Below are positions 17,284-23,859 of a stretch of DNA of 30,770 nucleotides, piece by piece. Positions within the stretch are counted from its first letter, which is position 1, and the number at the start of each line of letters is the position of its first letter. Source of the DNA: an uncultured Wenzhouxiangella sp. Lineage in GTDB: Bacteria > Pseudomonadota > Gammaproteobacteria > Xanthomonadales > Wenzhouxiangellaceae. The stretch lies in assembly GCA_937876395.1 (NCBI GenBank), contig CALEIM010000133.1, positions 1 to 30,770 on the forward strand, written 5' to 3'. A program made the translations under genes and the position numbers. The notes beneath the pieces are model-generated. The model had not been told where the DNA came from, made no database searches, and saw only the letters and a program-made list of their open reading frames with translations.

Positions 17284-17439
17284 ATGAACATAAACGATTT
17301 TTCCCAAATCTTACCTAATGATAAGGTAGACGAGCTGCTTTCGAAGGTTTCTTCGGCGCTAGACTATTTAAATGGAGACGGCCAACCTAAATATGGTTAT
17401 GAAACATGTCCCCTGCCAGGTCACTGTAGGCCATATTGA
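17284..17439 (+). CDS. 51-aa peptide gene with Cys/Pro-rich C-terminus, function unknown
   Basis: A short reading frame from the ATG at 17284 to the TGA at 17437-17439. The N-terminal part (residues 1-30, including PNDKVDELLSKVSSALDYLN) looks like a charged amphipathic helix. The last part carries two cysteines five residues apart (C42-P-L-P-G-H-C48), three prolines and a final Tyr. That leader-plus-Cys-core shape is seen in ribosomally made, modified peptides, but no modifying enzyme lies in the window and I recognise no family. Support for a real gene: a good intrinsic terminator whose stem begins within its last codons, and the divergent arrangement with the membrane protein. Against: the Shine-Dalgarno is poor (TTGGAA, 13 bases upstream). 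A 14-codon frame starting at 17274 overlaps its start. Confidence 0.5.
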   Translation: MNINDFSQILPNDKVDELLSKVSSALDYLNGDGQPKYGYETCPLPGHCRPY

Positions 17440-17454
17440 AATCAGGCCTTTTTT
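17428..17454 (+). terminator. Intrinsic terminator of the 51-aa peptide gene
   Basis: AGGCC (17428-17432) pairs with GGCCT (17445-17449) around a 12-base loop, and the T-run 17449-17454 (six Ts) follows directly. The stop codon of the peptide gene lies inside the loop, a compact arrangement typical of short transcripts. Confidence 0.65.
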
Positions 17455-17544
17455 AGCTTTTTATGCGACAGCAGTGCCGCTAGGCATCAATTACTTGCTT
17501 CAGATAACACAATGATGAAAACAACCATTTTGATAGCGAAACTA

Positions 17545-17729
17545 ACACACAACCCATTAACCCGGCAACCTTATAGGCCGCATTTAGGTTAGGGCTTCAA
17601 GAATAGTCCGACTCGGTATTCTAGCTCTAGCAAAGGACTCGGCCATTCGCGGCGAGCGGCGCTTTAATAAGTGCCATTCTTGAAGCCCTGAATGCGATCT
17701 ATAAGGTTGCCGGGTTAATGGTTATATGT
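17545..17729. repeat. Long imperfect inverted repeat (arms of ~50 bases, ~71-base centre), nature unknown
   Basis: Left-arm blocks 17554-17576, 17579-17584 and 17591-17604 are exact reverse complements of 17699-17721, 17691-17696 and 17676-17689. Only a 2-base mismatch and a length difference (six bases against one) interrupt them. Pairing extends outward to about 17546/17728 with one bulged base and two mismatches that would be G-U pairs in minus-strand RNA. The centre (17605-17675) holds a smaller AGTCC/GGACT pair. No reading frame spans it. It lies between the peptide-gene terminator and the IS256-family element. It could be a non-autonomous miniature element, a structured RNA or a recombination site; no assignment is possible. 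Confidence 0.75.
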
Positions 17730-17744
17730 CGTGAGGCGGATAAA

Positions 17745-19048
17745 GCAACACCTGTTCTGTAAATTTTCTTATCCTTCCATCGGCACTATTGCTCCATCGT
17801 GAGGTAGACCCGTCCGGTCTCCCACTCGTCAGAGATTTCCATGGCAACCGCCGAGACCAGCCTTAGGCAGCTGGCTTCATTCGGGAACAGTGTCGCCACC
17901 CGTGTTCGCCGCTTCAGTTCCTTGTTCAGCCGCTCGACCATGTTGCTGGTCCGAATGCGTCGACGATGAGCCTCAGGGAAGCCGAACACCGTCAAGGCCT
18001 CAGGAATGGCGTTGGCAGCCCAGGCGGCCAGCTTAGGGGCTTTGTCCTGGTAGGTTTTGGTCAACAGGTCAAGCTGCCGTTCGGCTTCTTCTCGGTTGAG
18101 CGCATTGAACACGCCGCGGATCGCCTCGGCCACCTCCCGCTTCATGCTCTGGCGGGGCACGTACTTCTGAGCATTCTGCTGGACGTGGAACTGGCAACGT
18201 TGCCACGGCACCGACGGGAAGACCGCCTTTCGGGCGGCCTTGAGGCCCTCATGGGCGTCGGAGATGAACAGCTCGATGCCATGCAGGCCACGATCCTTCA
18301 GGCTCACCAGGAACTCCCGCCAGTGGACTTCCTGCTCGGATAGTGCCACCGAGGCACCCAAGACACTGCGCTGACCTTGACGATCCACGCCGATGGCCAA
18401 CAGGACGGCACAGTCCACGACTTGACCGCCGTGACGGACCTTCTCATAGCGGGCGTCCAGGTAGACGTAGGGCATGGCCGACAGCGGCCGCATACGCCAA
18501 GCGCAGAGCGTCTCGTCGAGCGCCTGGGCTGCCCGGCTGACCTCGCTGGAACTGACCTCGATCCCGCATAGCTCTTGAGTCAGCTTGGCCATCTTCCGGG
18601 TCGATACGCCCTGAACGTAGGCCTCGGCCAGCGCCATGCGCAGCGCACGCTCGGACTTCAGGCCTTTCTGCAGGCAACTGGGGTAAAAGTCGCTATCTCG
18701 CGTCTGTGGCACCGCCAAGCCTAGCTCGCCAACCCGTGTCCGAACTCGCTTGGCCTTGAAACCGTTGGCATAGCCCTGGCGTTGCTCCGAGCGCTCGTAG
18801 GGCGCGGCTTGGAGATGTCGGCTACGCTCCATTTTCATCATCTCGTTGAGCAGCACCTCCAACGCCTGACTCATGCCATCAAATCCTTCTTCGGCCAACA
18901 GTTCAAAAACCCGCTCAAGCGCGGTATCCTCTACTCGGTAGGTCATCGGTTATTTCCTTTTTGTCTGTGTCGTCGAAAACTCCGACAAAAGGATAAGCCG
19001 GTGACCTACCTCGAACCAAGGCCGCCGAAATTACAGAACAGATGATGC
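17745..19048 (-). mobile_element. IS256-family insertion sequence, apparently complete (1.3 kb)
   Basis: One intact transposase gene lies between matching ends. The left tip reads GCAACACCTGTTCTGTAA from 17745; the right tip on the minus strand reads GCATCATCTGTTCTGTAA from 19048, with 16 of 18 bases identical. No 8-9 bp target duplication is visible outside (CGGATAAA left, ACTAACCT right), so either the exact tips differ slightly or a flank has been rearranged. Confidence 0.78.
17786..18946 (-). CDS. IS256-family (Mutator-like) transposase
   Basis: 386 aa, full length for the family. It carries the transposase_mut domain: an N-terminal region with QRQGYANGFKAKRVRTRVGE and VPQTRDSDFYPSCL, then first Asp in YVYLDARYEKVRHGG, second Asp in LFISDAHEGLKAARKAVFP, the C-x2-H type motif WQRCQFHVQQNAQ, and Glu in SNMVERLNKELKRRTRVA. 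All DDE residues are intact and no frameshift is seen, so this is the only transposase in the cluster that could still be active. It starts at the ATG at 18946. Confidence 0.95.
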   Translation of the reverse strand: MTYRVEDTALERVFELLAEEGFDGMSQALEVLLNEMMKMERSRHLQAAPYERSEQRQGYANGFKAKRVRTRVGELGLAVPQTRDSDFYPSCLQKGLKSERALRMALAEAYVQGVSTRKMAKLTQELCGIEVSSSEVSRAAQALDETLCAWRMRPLSAMPYVYLDARYEKVRHGGQVVDCAVLLAIGVDRQGQRSVLGASVALSEQEVHWREFLVSLKDRGLHGIELFISDAHEGLKAARKAVFPSVPWQRCQFHVQQNAQKYVPRQSMKREVAEAIRGVFNALNREEAERQLDLLTKTYQDKAPKLAAWAANAIPEALTVFGFPEAHRRRIRTSNMVERLNKELKRRTRVATLFPNEASCLRLVSAVAMEISDEWETGRVYLTMEQ

Positions 19049-19213
19049 ACTAACCTCTTTGCGGCTTTGCAATCCACGGGTCTTTTCTTTGCTCTGTAAA
19101 GCAAATCGGGACCCAAGTAATCAGGCAAGCCATTGAATCGGCATTCATCTGCGAAATCTACGGCTTAAGCAGTTTTGAGCAAGGCAATGGCTGGGATTGG
19201 CAGGTAATCAAAA
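19049..19213. other. Stretch between the IS256 element and the terminator, possible gene remnant
   Basis: Moderately AT-rich. One plus-strand frame is open from about 19054, reading QAIESAFICEIYGLSSFEQG then NGWDWQVIKIKK, which looks like protein, but it has no ATG, GTG or TTG start and runs into the structured terminator region. It could be the 3' remnant of a gene cut by the IS256 element. I see no other feature. Confidence 0.25.
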
Positions 19214-19245
19214 TAAAAAAAGGCGGCGCAGAGGGTGCGCCGCCT
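19214..19245 (-). terminator. Strong intrinsic terminator
   Basis: A 10-bp perfect stem, AGGCGGCGCA (19221-19230) with TGCGCCGCCT (19236-19245) around a 5-base loop. On the minus strand it is followed by seven Us (complement of 19214-19220) and more U-rich sequence. On the plus strand only TTT follows, so the main direction is minus. Confidence 0.85.
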
Positions 19246-19331
19246 TTACCCCCCAGTGAGTCCCGGGCAGGACTCGTCTGGGTGCGCCCGTACCAGCAAA
19301 CGGGCTGACCTGCCAAACAATGCAACCATTG
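19214..19331 (-). ncRNA. Candidate structured RNA (independent sRNA or 3' UTR) ending in a strong terminator
   Basis: Read on the minus strand, four hairpins follow each other: CAATG/CATTG (19331-19318), CCCGT/ACGGG (19304-19287), a two-part stem with CCCAG/CTGGG enclosing GAGTCC/GGACTC (19282-19252), and the terminator (19245-19221). No reading frame explains this packing. It lies 80 or more bases beyond the stop of the FAD oxidoreductase gene and could be the end of that transcript or a separate small RNA. A weak start signal (TTGACG near 19370) exists. It does not match tmRNA, 4.5S or 6S RNA as I remember them. Confidence 0.45.
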
Positions 19332-19399
19332 TCCCGGATGGCTCTGGTTTCGACCACGGTAAATAAGCGCGTCAAACGGTAGGAAAAGGGCTCAGAAGT

Positions 19400-19419
19400 T
19401 TGTAGGAAATTTCCTACAA
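19400..19419. repeat. Perfect 20-bp palindrome overlapping the end of the FAD oxidoreductase gene
   Basis: TTGTAGGAAATTTCCTACAA is identical to its reverse complement. The TAG stop of the upstream minus-strand gene (19416-19414) lies within it. With no loop it would make a cruciform or bind a dimeric protein; REP-like elements beginning TGTAGGA are known in pseudomonads and xanthomonads. Confidence 0.7.
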
Positions 19420-20739
19420 GTCATTGGGGCGCCGATTTGAGATCTTTCCCAGCTTGTCTTTGAGGGCATCCTTGAGCTGGGCCTGCCAGTAGATACCCTG
19501 TCCAAACAGGCGCCCGAGTGCCCCACCCGCCCAGCGCGGCGACCAGCGCTGAAACATCTCCAGGCGTCGGCGCTCACCCAGCAGTGCCTCGGCAAGCACC
19601 TCCCCGGCCAGAGTGGTCGTGGCCATGCCGTGACCGCCAAAGGCCAGGCCATACCACAGGCCGTCGGGGCTCTGACCCAGCAGCGGCATCTGGCCGCGGG
19701 CATAGCTCATCCAGCCGCCCCAGGCGTAGTCGAGGCGAACTTCGGCCAGTTCGGGGAAGACCCGCCCCAGATCGCGGCGCATCATTTGACGAATGGCCGT
19801 CGGTGAGCGCCCGGCCATGGAGATTCGACCACCCCAAAGCAGGCGTGAATCCGGCAGCGGGCGGTAGTAGTCGAAGGCAAAGCGGGTGTCATAGACGGCG
19901 ACCGGACGAGGCAGGCAGATTTTGAGGCGCTCGCCGAGTGGTTCGGTTACGGCAATATAGGTGGCGACCGGCTGCAGGGCGCGCTGGACGCGCCGGTGCA
20001 GGCGCCGATCATAGCCACCGGTGGTCAGAACCACGGACTCAGCCTGGATGTCACCTTTCGGGCAGTCCAGCCGCCAGCCCGGTCCGCTGCGCCGAATTCG
20101 GCTTACAGCAGATTGGCCAAACACTCGCCCGCCTGAGCGCTCGATCACCCCGGCCAGTCCGCGGATATGGCGCAGGGGGTGAAAATGGAAGCTGCCGGGC
20201 TCGTGCAGGCCGCCGCCGTAGCGCGGCGAACGTACCCACTGTTGCCGCTGTTCTGGATTCAGCCAGTCCAGCTCAAAGCCAAGATCGTCGCGCATGCGCG
20301 CGGCATAGCGCTGCAGCGCGTCGGGCTGATCAAACCAGTCGGCCAGCAGCACGCCGGCCTCATTGAGCTGGCATTCAATTCCATAGTGCAAAATTCGGCG
20401 TCGGATGAGCGCCACGGCCGCGCGGGTCTGGCCGTGCATTTCGGCGGCAGCGGGCGCGCCTAGCTGCTTGATCAGGGCATCATTGTCCAAGGAATAGCCG
20501 GCGAACACAAAGCCGCCGTTACGTCCCGAAGCGCCAGCGCCCGGACCTTCGGCATCGACCACCACCACGTCCCGGCAGCCGCGTTCAATCAGGCTCAGGG
20601 CCGTGCTGACCCCGGCCAGGCCCGCGCCGATGACTGCAATCCGGCACGCCAGCCGCCCCTGTACCGCCGGACGGCGATCTGCACCGGCTTCCGCCTCATA
20701 CCAGCTTTGGCCCGGCCAGCGCTCGGCGGTATCGCTCAC
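19414..20739 (-). CDS. FAD-dependent oxidoreductase, DAO family (gamma-glutamylputrescine oxidase-like)
   Basis: About 441 aa from a GTG at 20739. This start gives the family opening (SDTAERWPGQSWYEAEAG) before the dinucleotide-binding fold IAVIGAGLAGVSTALSLIERG (GAGLAG at 38-43). Longer frames to 20865 would overlap phhA and have no typical sequence. Further landmarks: VVDAEGPGAGASGRNGGFVFAGYS, the GRNGG motif of PuuB/OrdL-type amine oxidases; VVLTTGGYDRRL; LLWGGRISMAGRS; and the C-terminal FAD contact GLWYGLAFGGHGMATTTLAGE. Such enzymes oxidise secondary or primary amines or amino acids with FAD, releasing peroxide. The substrate cannot be read from sequence; gamma-glutamylputrescine is one candidate. 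It is divergent from phhA with 64 bases between starts, so the two may share regulatory DNA. The Shine-Dalgarno is weak. Confidence 0.83.
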   Translation of the reverse strand: MSDTAERWPGQSWYEAEAGADRRPAVQGRLACRIAVIGAGLAGVSTALSLIERGCRDVVVVDAEGPGAGASGRNGGFVFAGYSLDNDALIKQLGAPAAAEMHGQTRAAVALIRRRILHYGIECQLNEAGVLLADWFDQPDALQRYAARMRDDLGFELDWLNPEQRQQWVRSPRYGGGLHEPGSFHFHPLRHIRGLAGVIERSGGRVFGQSAVSRIRRSGPGWRLDCPKGDIQAESVVLTTGGYDRRLHRRVQRALQPVATYIAVTEPLGERLKICLPRPVAVYDTRFAFDYYRPLPDSRLLWGGRISMAGRSPTAIRQMMRRDLGRVFPELAEVRLDYAWGGWMSYARGQMPLLGQSPDGLWYGLAFGGHGMATTTLAGEVLAEALLGERRRLEMFQRWSPRWAGGALGRLFGQGIYWQAQLKDALKDKLGKISNRRPNDL

Positions 20740-20803
20740 GGGAGCCGGACCTGTGGGTGATAAGATACGAACATCGCTTTTTCCTGATTTGAGGAGGTAG
20801 CCC

Positions 20804-21604
20804 ATGGGCAAGTCGACCCGGTATGAGGCCAAGGTGCCTGATGCCAACGGCATCATTCCGTACACCGATGATGAGCATAGCGTCTGGCGCGATCTGTATG
20901 CACGTCAGATCGACATCATTCAGGGACGCGTCTGCCAGGAATTTCTCGACGGCCTGGATATGCTCAAGCTGCCGGCTGAGCGGATTCCGCAGCCGAATGA
21001 AATCTCGAAGGTGCTGCGCGCACGCACCGGCTGGGAAGTGGCGCCGGTACCGGCGCTGATCAACTTCGATCGCTTTTTCAAACTGCTCGCCGACAAGCGC
21101 TTTCCGGCCGCTTCGTTCATCCGTAGCCGCGACTCAATGGACTATCTGCAGGAGCCGGACATCTTTCACGAGATTTTCGGCCACGCCACCATGCTGACCC
21201 ATCAGGCCTTTGCCGATTTTACCCACGCCTACGGCCTGGCCGGCATGCGTGCCTCCAAGCCGGAGCGCGTTTTTCTCGCCCGGCTGTACTGGTTCACCGT
21301 CGAATTCGGCCTGATCCAGAACGACGGCAAACTCAGCATTTACGGCGGCGGGATTGCCTCTTCGCCCGGCGAAACGCTGTACTCGCTGGAAAGCGACGAG
21401 CCCCTGCGCCGCCCCTTCGATCCGATTGATGCGCTGCGCACCCCCTACCGGATCGATATCTATCAAACCGTCTACTACGTGCTCGACCAGATGAACGACC
21501 TGTTCGAGCTGGCCAACGCTGACCTGCTGGCGCTGATCCGCAAGGCCCGTGCCCTGGGCCAGTTCGAGCCCACCTACCCACCCAAGGAAAAGGAAGCCGC
21601 CTGA
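20804..21604 (+). CDS. phhA: Phenylalanine 4-monooxygenase
   Basis: 266 aa, the normal length of bacterial phenylalanine hydroxylase. It converts phenylalanine to tyrosine using O2, tetrahydropterin and a mononuclear iron. Iron ligands are His122 and His127 in DIFHEIFGHATML and Glu167 in YWFTVEFGL. Other conserved blocks are TGWEVAPVPALI, RFPAASFIRSRDSMDYLQEPD and IYGGGIASSPGETLYSL. The ATG at 20804 follows a very strong ribosome site, AGGAGGT, five bases upstream, so the protein is probably well expressed. It is the first gene of a tightly packed set with phhB (2-base gap), then moxR, DUF58 and tgpA. Confidence 0.97.
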   Translation: MGKSTRYEAKVPDANGIIPYTDDEHSVWRDLYARQIDIIQGRVCQEFLDGLDMLKLPAERIPQPNEISKVLRARTGWEVAPVPALINFDRFFKLLADKRFPAASFIRSRDSMDYLQEPDIFHEIFGHATMLTHQAFADFTHAYGLAGMRASKPERVFLARLYWFTVEFGLIQNDGKLSIYGGGIASSPGETLYSLESDEPLRRPFDPIDALRTPYRIDIYQTVYYVLDQMNDLFELANADLLALIRKARALGQFEPTYPPKEKEAA

Positions 21605-21606
21605 CC

Positions 21607-21945
21607 ATGTCTGACAAACTGACCGAGAAACGATGCCTGCCCTGCGAGGGGGGGACGGACCCGCTGGACCGCGCCCGAATTGATGAGCTCCTGCCCCAGG
21701 TTCCAAGCTGGCAGGTGGCCGATGACGGCAAGTCCATCAAGCGGCGCTTCGAGTTCAAGGGCTTTTACAAGACGATGGCCTTTATCAATGCCATGGCCTG
21801 GATCGCCAACCAGGAAGCTCACCATCCGGATTTCGAAGCCGGCTACAACTATTGCGTGGTTCAGTTCACGACCCACGCCATCGACGGCCTGAGCGAGAAC
21901 GACTTTATCTGCGCCGCCAAGGTCAACGCCCTGCTCGATGCCTGA
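21607..21945 (+). CDS. phhB: Pterin-4a-carbinolamine dehydratase
   Basis: 112 aa. It dehydrates 4a-hydroxytetrahydropterin formed by PhhA so that the cofactor can be reduced and reused. The family signature is complete: FKTMAFINAMAWIANQEAHHPD-type text with the catalytic His pair in EAHHPDF, then NYCVVQFTTHAIDGLSENDF. The N-terminus carries a CLPCEGG motif, as in several proteobacterial homologues, with unknown role. The ATG lies two bases after the phhA stop. Its last eight bases overlap the moxR start at 21938. Confidence 0.95.
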   Translation: MSDKLTEKRCLPCEGGTDPLDRARIDELLPQVPSWQVADDGKSIKRRFEFKGFYKTMAFINAMAWIANQEAHHPDFEAGYNYCVVQFTTHAIDGLSENDFICAAKVNALLDA

Positions 21946-22894
21946 GCGCGCACGCACCGGCGTCGAATCGCAATCTGCGCTGGCCGAAGCACTGGCACTG
22001 GCGCGCTCGCAGGTCAACGAAATCATCGTCGACAAGGCCGAAGTCATCGACCTGGCCTTTTCGGCCCTGCTGGCCGGCGGACACCTGTTGATCGAAGACC
22101 TGCCCGGAGTCGGCAAGACCACCCTGGCGCACGCCCTTTCTCTGGCCATTGGGGGCAGCCTGCAGCGCATCCAGTTCACCAGCGACATGCTGCCGGCCGA
22201 CATCCTGGGTGTGTCAATCTACCGGCGCGATGAAGAGCGCTTCGAGTTCCGCCCCGGTCCGATTTTTGCCAACGTGGTGCTGGCCGACGAAATCAACCGC
22301 GCCACACCGCGCACCCAGTCGGCCTTGCTCGAAGCGATGGCCGAAAGCCAGGTCACCGTCGATGGGACAACCCATCCCCTGCCGCGTCCGTTTTTCGTCA
22401 TTGCAACCCAGAACCCGCTCGATCTGACCGGCACCTATCCGCTGCCCGACTCCCAGCTCGACCGCTTTTTGCTGCGCACCCGGATAGGTTACCCTTCCGA
22501 AGCCGAGGAACGACGCCTGCTGGTTGAACCGGACCGCCGACACCTGCTCGCGGCCATGCGCCCGACGCTGGATCCCGAACGTCTCCAGGCACTGATTGAC
22601 CAGGCCGCCGCCCTGCACGTCTCCGAACCGATCCTTGACTATATCCAGGCCCTGGTCGGGGCTACCCGCAGCCATCCGGCCGTTCGCGTCGGGCTCTCAC
22701 CGCGCGCGGCGCTGGCCCTGATTCAGACCGCCCGGGCCCACGCCCTGATCCTGCAGCAGGATTTCTGCTTGCCCGACAATGTGCGTACGATCTTTCCGGC
22801 TCTGGCCGGCCACCGCCTGCAGCCGGCCGCCGAATCGGCCCGCTCGGGAGCCCAGATCGCTCACGACATCCTGGAGAGCACGCCGGTACCCTGA
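21938..22894 (+). CDS. MoxR family AAA+ ATPase
   Basis: 318 aa. A chaperone-like AAA+ ATPase of the MoxR group, which helps assemble or activate partner protein complexes. Walker A GVGKTT at 57-62 in IEDLPGVGKTTLAHALS, Walker B VLADEINRA near 114-122, sensor 1 ATQNPLDLTGTYPLPDSQLDRF, and sensor 2 near VRVGLSPRAALALI. The gene begins inside phhB and its TGA overlaps the ATG of the DUF58 gene (TGATG). MoxR-DUF58-transglutaminase is a widespread conserved triplet, so the true partners are the next two proteins rather than the Phh enzymes. Confidence 0.95.
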   Translation: MPERARTGVESQSALAEALALARSQVNEIIVDKAEVIDLAFSALLAGGHLLIEDLPGVGKTTLAHALSLAIGGSLQRIQFTSDMLPADILGVSIYRRDEERFEFRPGPIFANVVLADEINRATPRTQSALLEAMAESQVTVDGTTHPLPRPFFVIATQNPLDLTGTYPLPDSQLDRFLLRTRIGYPSEAEERRLLVEPDRRHLLAAMRPTLDPERLQALIDQAAALHVSEPILDYIQALVGATRSHPAVRVGLSPRAALALIQTARAHALILQQDFCLPDNVRTIFPALAGHRLQPAAESARSGAQIAHDILESTPVP

Positions 22895-23859
22895 TGGCTG
22901 CAGTCACCGGCAGCGCTCGCTTATTCCGTCTGCCACGCCTGCTGGATCAGTGGCTACGGCAGCGCACGCGACTGGACCTGCCGCTGGAACTGGGCTATCG
23001 CCAGATCTTCATCCTGCCGACCCGCTTTGGCTGGATGCTCGGCATGCTGATGGCGGCAATGCTGATCGGCAGCCTCAACTTCAACAACAATCTCGGCCTG
23101 CTGACCACCTTCGTGGTGGCTGCCACTGCCATCAACGCCATGCTGCTGTCGTTTCGCAATCTGCGCGGCCTGCGACTGCAACACAGCGGTGCGGCACCGG
23201 TGCACGTTGGCCAGCGTCTTGCTTATCGTCTCGGCGTAGCCAATCCAGGTGAACGCGATCGCCACAGCCTGATTCTTCGTACCAGAACAGCACATACCGG
23301 CTTTGACATCAAGGCGCAGGCCGGCCGCCATGTCGAGATTTCGTTGCCAGCCGAGCAGCGCGGCTGGCAGCGGATCGGGCGCTTGCGCGTTGAAACCACT
23401 CAGCCACTCGGCCTGTTTCGAGCCTGGTCGTGGTTTGAGCCGAGCAGTGCGGTGCTGGTCTGGCCCCGGCCAGCGACGCAGGTTCCGCCGCTGCCCGACC
23501 AGGGCGATCAGCACTCGGGGCAGCGCCGCCACCCGCGCGCCGAAGGTGAAGAGTTTCACAGCCTGCGCCCGTGGCGCGAGGGCGAGCCACTGCACCGCAT
23601 TGCCTGGAAAGCCAGCCAGCGTCACGAGAACCTGCTGGCGCGCGAGTTTCGCCGCGAAGTCGCCGAACATGTCGTACTCGATCTGGCCACCGCCCCCGGT
23701 CAAGATCGCGAACAGCAGATTTCGGTCGTTACCGCCTGGGTACTCCAATCCGATGCCGAAGGCCGACCCTGGACCCTGCGCGCCGGCCAGCAAGTCATCG
23801 GACCAGACCGTGGTGAAGCGCATCGCCACACCTGCCTGCGCGTGCTCGCCGAGGCATGA
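22894..23859 (+). CDS. DUF58 domain membrane protein, MoxR partner
   Basis: 321 aa. Two adjacent hydrophobic helices near residues 46-85 (FGWMLGMLMAAMLIGSL and LLTTFVVAATAINAMLL) anchor it in the membrane. A cytoplasmic beta-rich part follows, and then the DUF58 signature EFHSLRPWREGEPLHRIAWKASQRHENLLAREF (in outline, residues ~225-260). Relatives are thought to carry a vWA-like fold acted on by MoxR. Start and stop overlap moxR and tgpA, implying equimolar synthesis. The biochemical function is unknown. Confidence 0.9.
   Translation: MAAVTGSARLFRLPRLLDQWLRQRTRLDLPLELGYRQIFILPTRFGWMLGMLMAAMLIGSLNFNNNLGLLTTFVVAATAINAMLLSFRNLRGLRLQHSGAAPVHVGQRLAYRLGVANPGERDRHSLILRTRTAHTGFDIKAQAGRHVEISLPAEQRGWQRIGRLRVETTQPLGLFRAWSWFEPSSAVLVWPRPATQVPPLPDQGDQHSGQRRHPRAEGEEFHSLRPWREGEPLHRIAWKASQRHENLLAREFRREVAEHVVLDLATAPGQDREQQISVVTAWVLQSDAEGRPWTLRAGQQVIGPDRGEAHRHTCLRVLAEA

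Noticed and set aside
17545..17735. Integron attC recombination site
   Set aside because: The right edge GTTATATGTC loosely resembles the R' box, and a small gene precedes it. However, pairing is continuous through the place where attC needs an unpaired central spacer, R''/R' match the consensus poorly, and there is no integrase or second site.
19214..19331. tRNA, tmRNA or SRP RNA gene
   Set aside because: No cloverleaf, no CCA end with a T-arm sequence, and no GGAAG-type SRP loop; only generic hairpins are seen.
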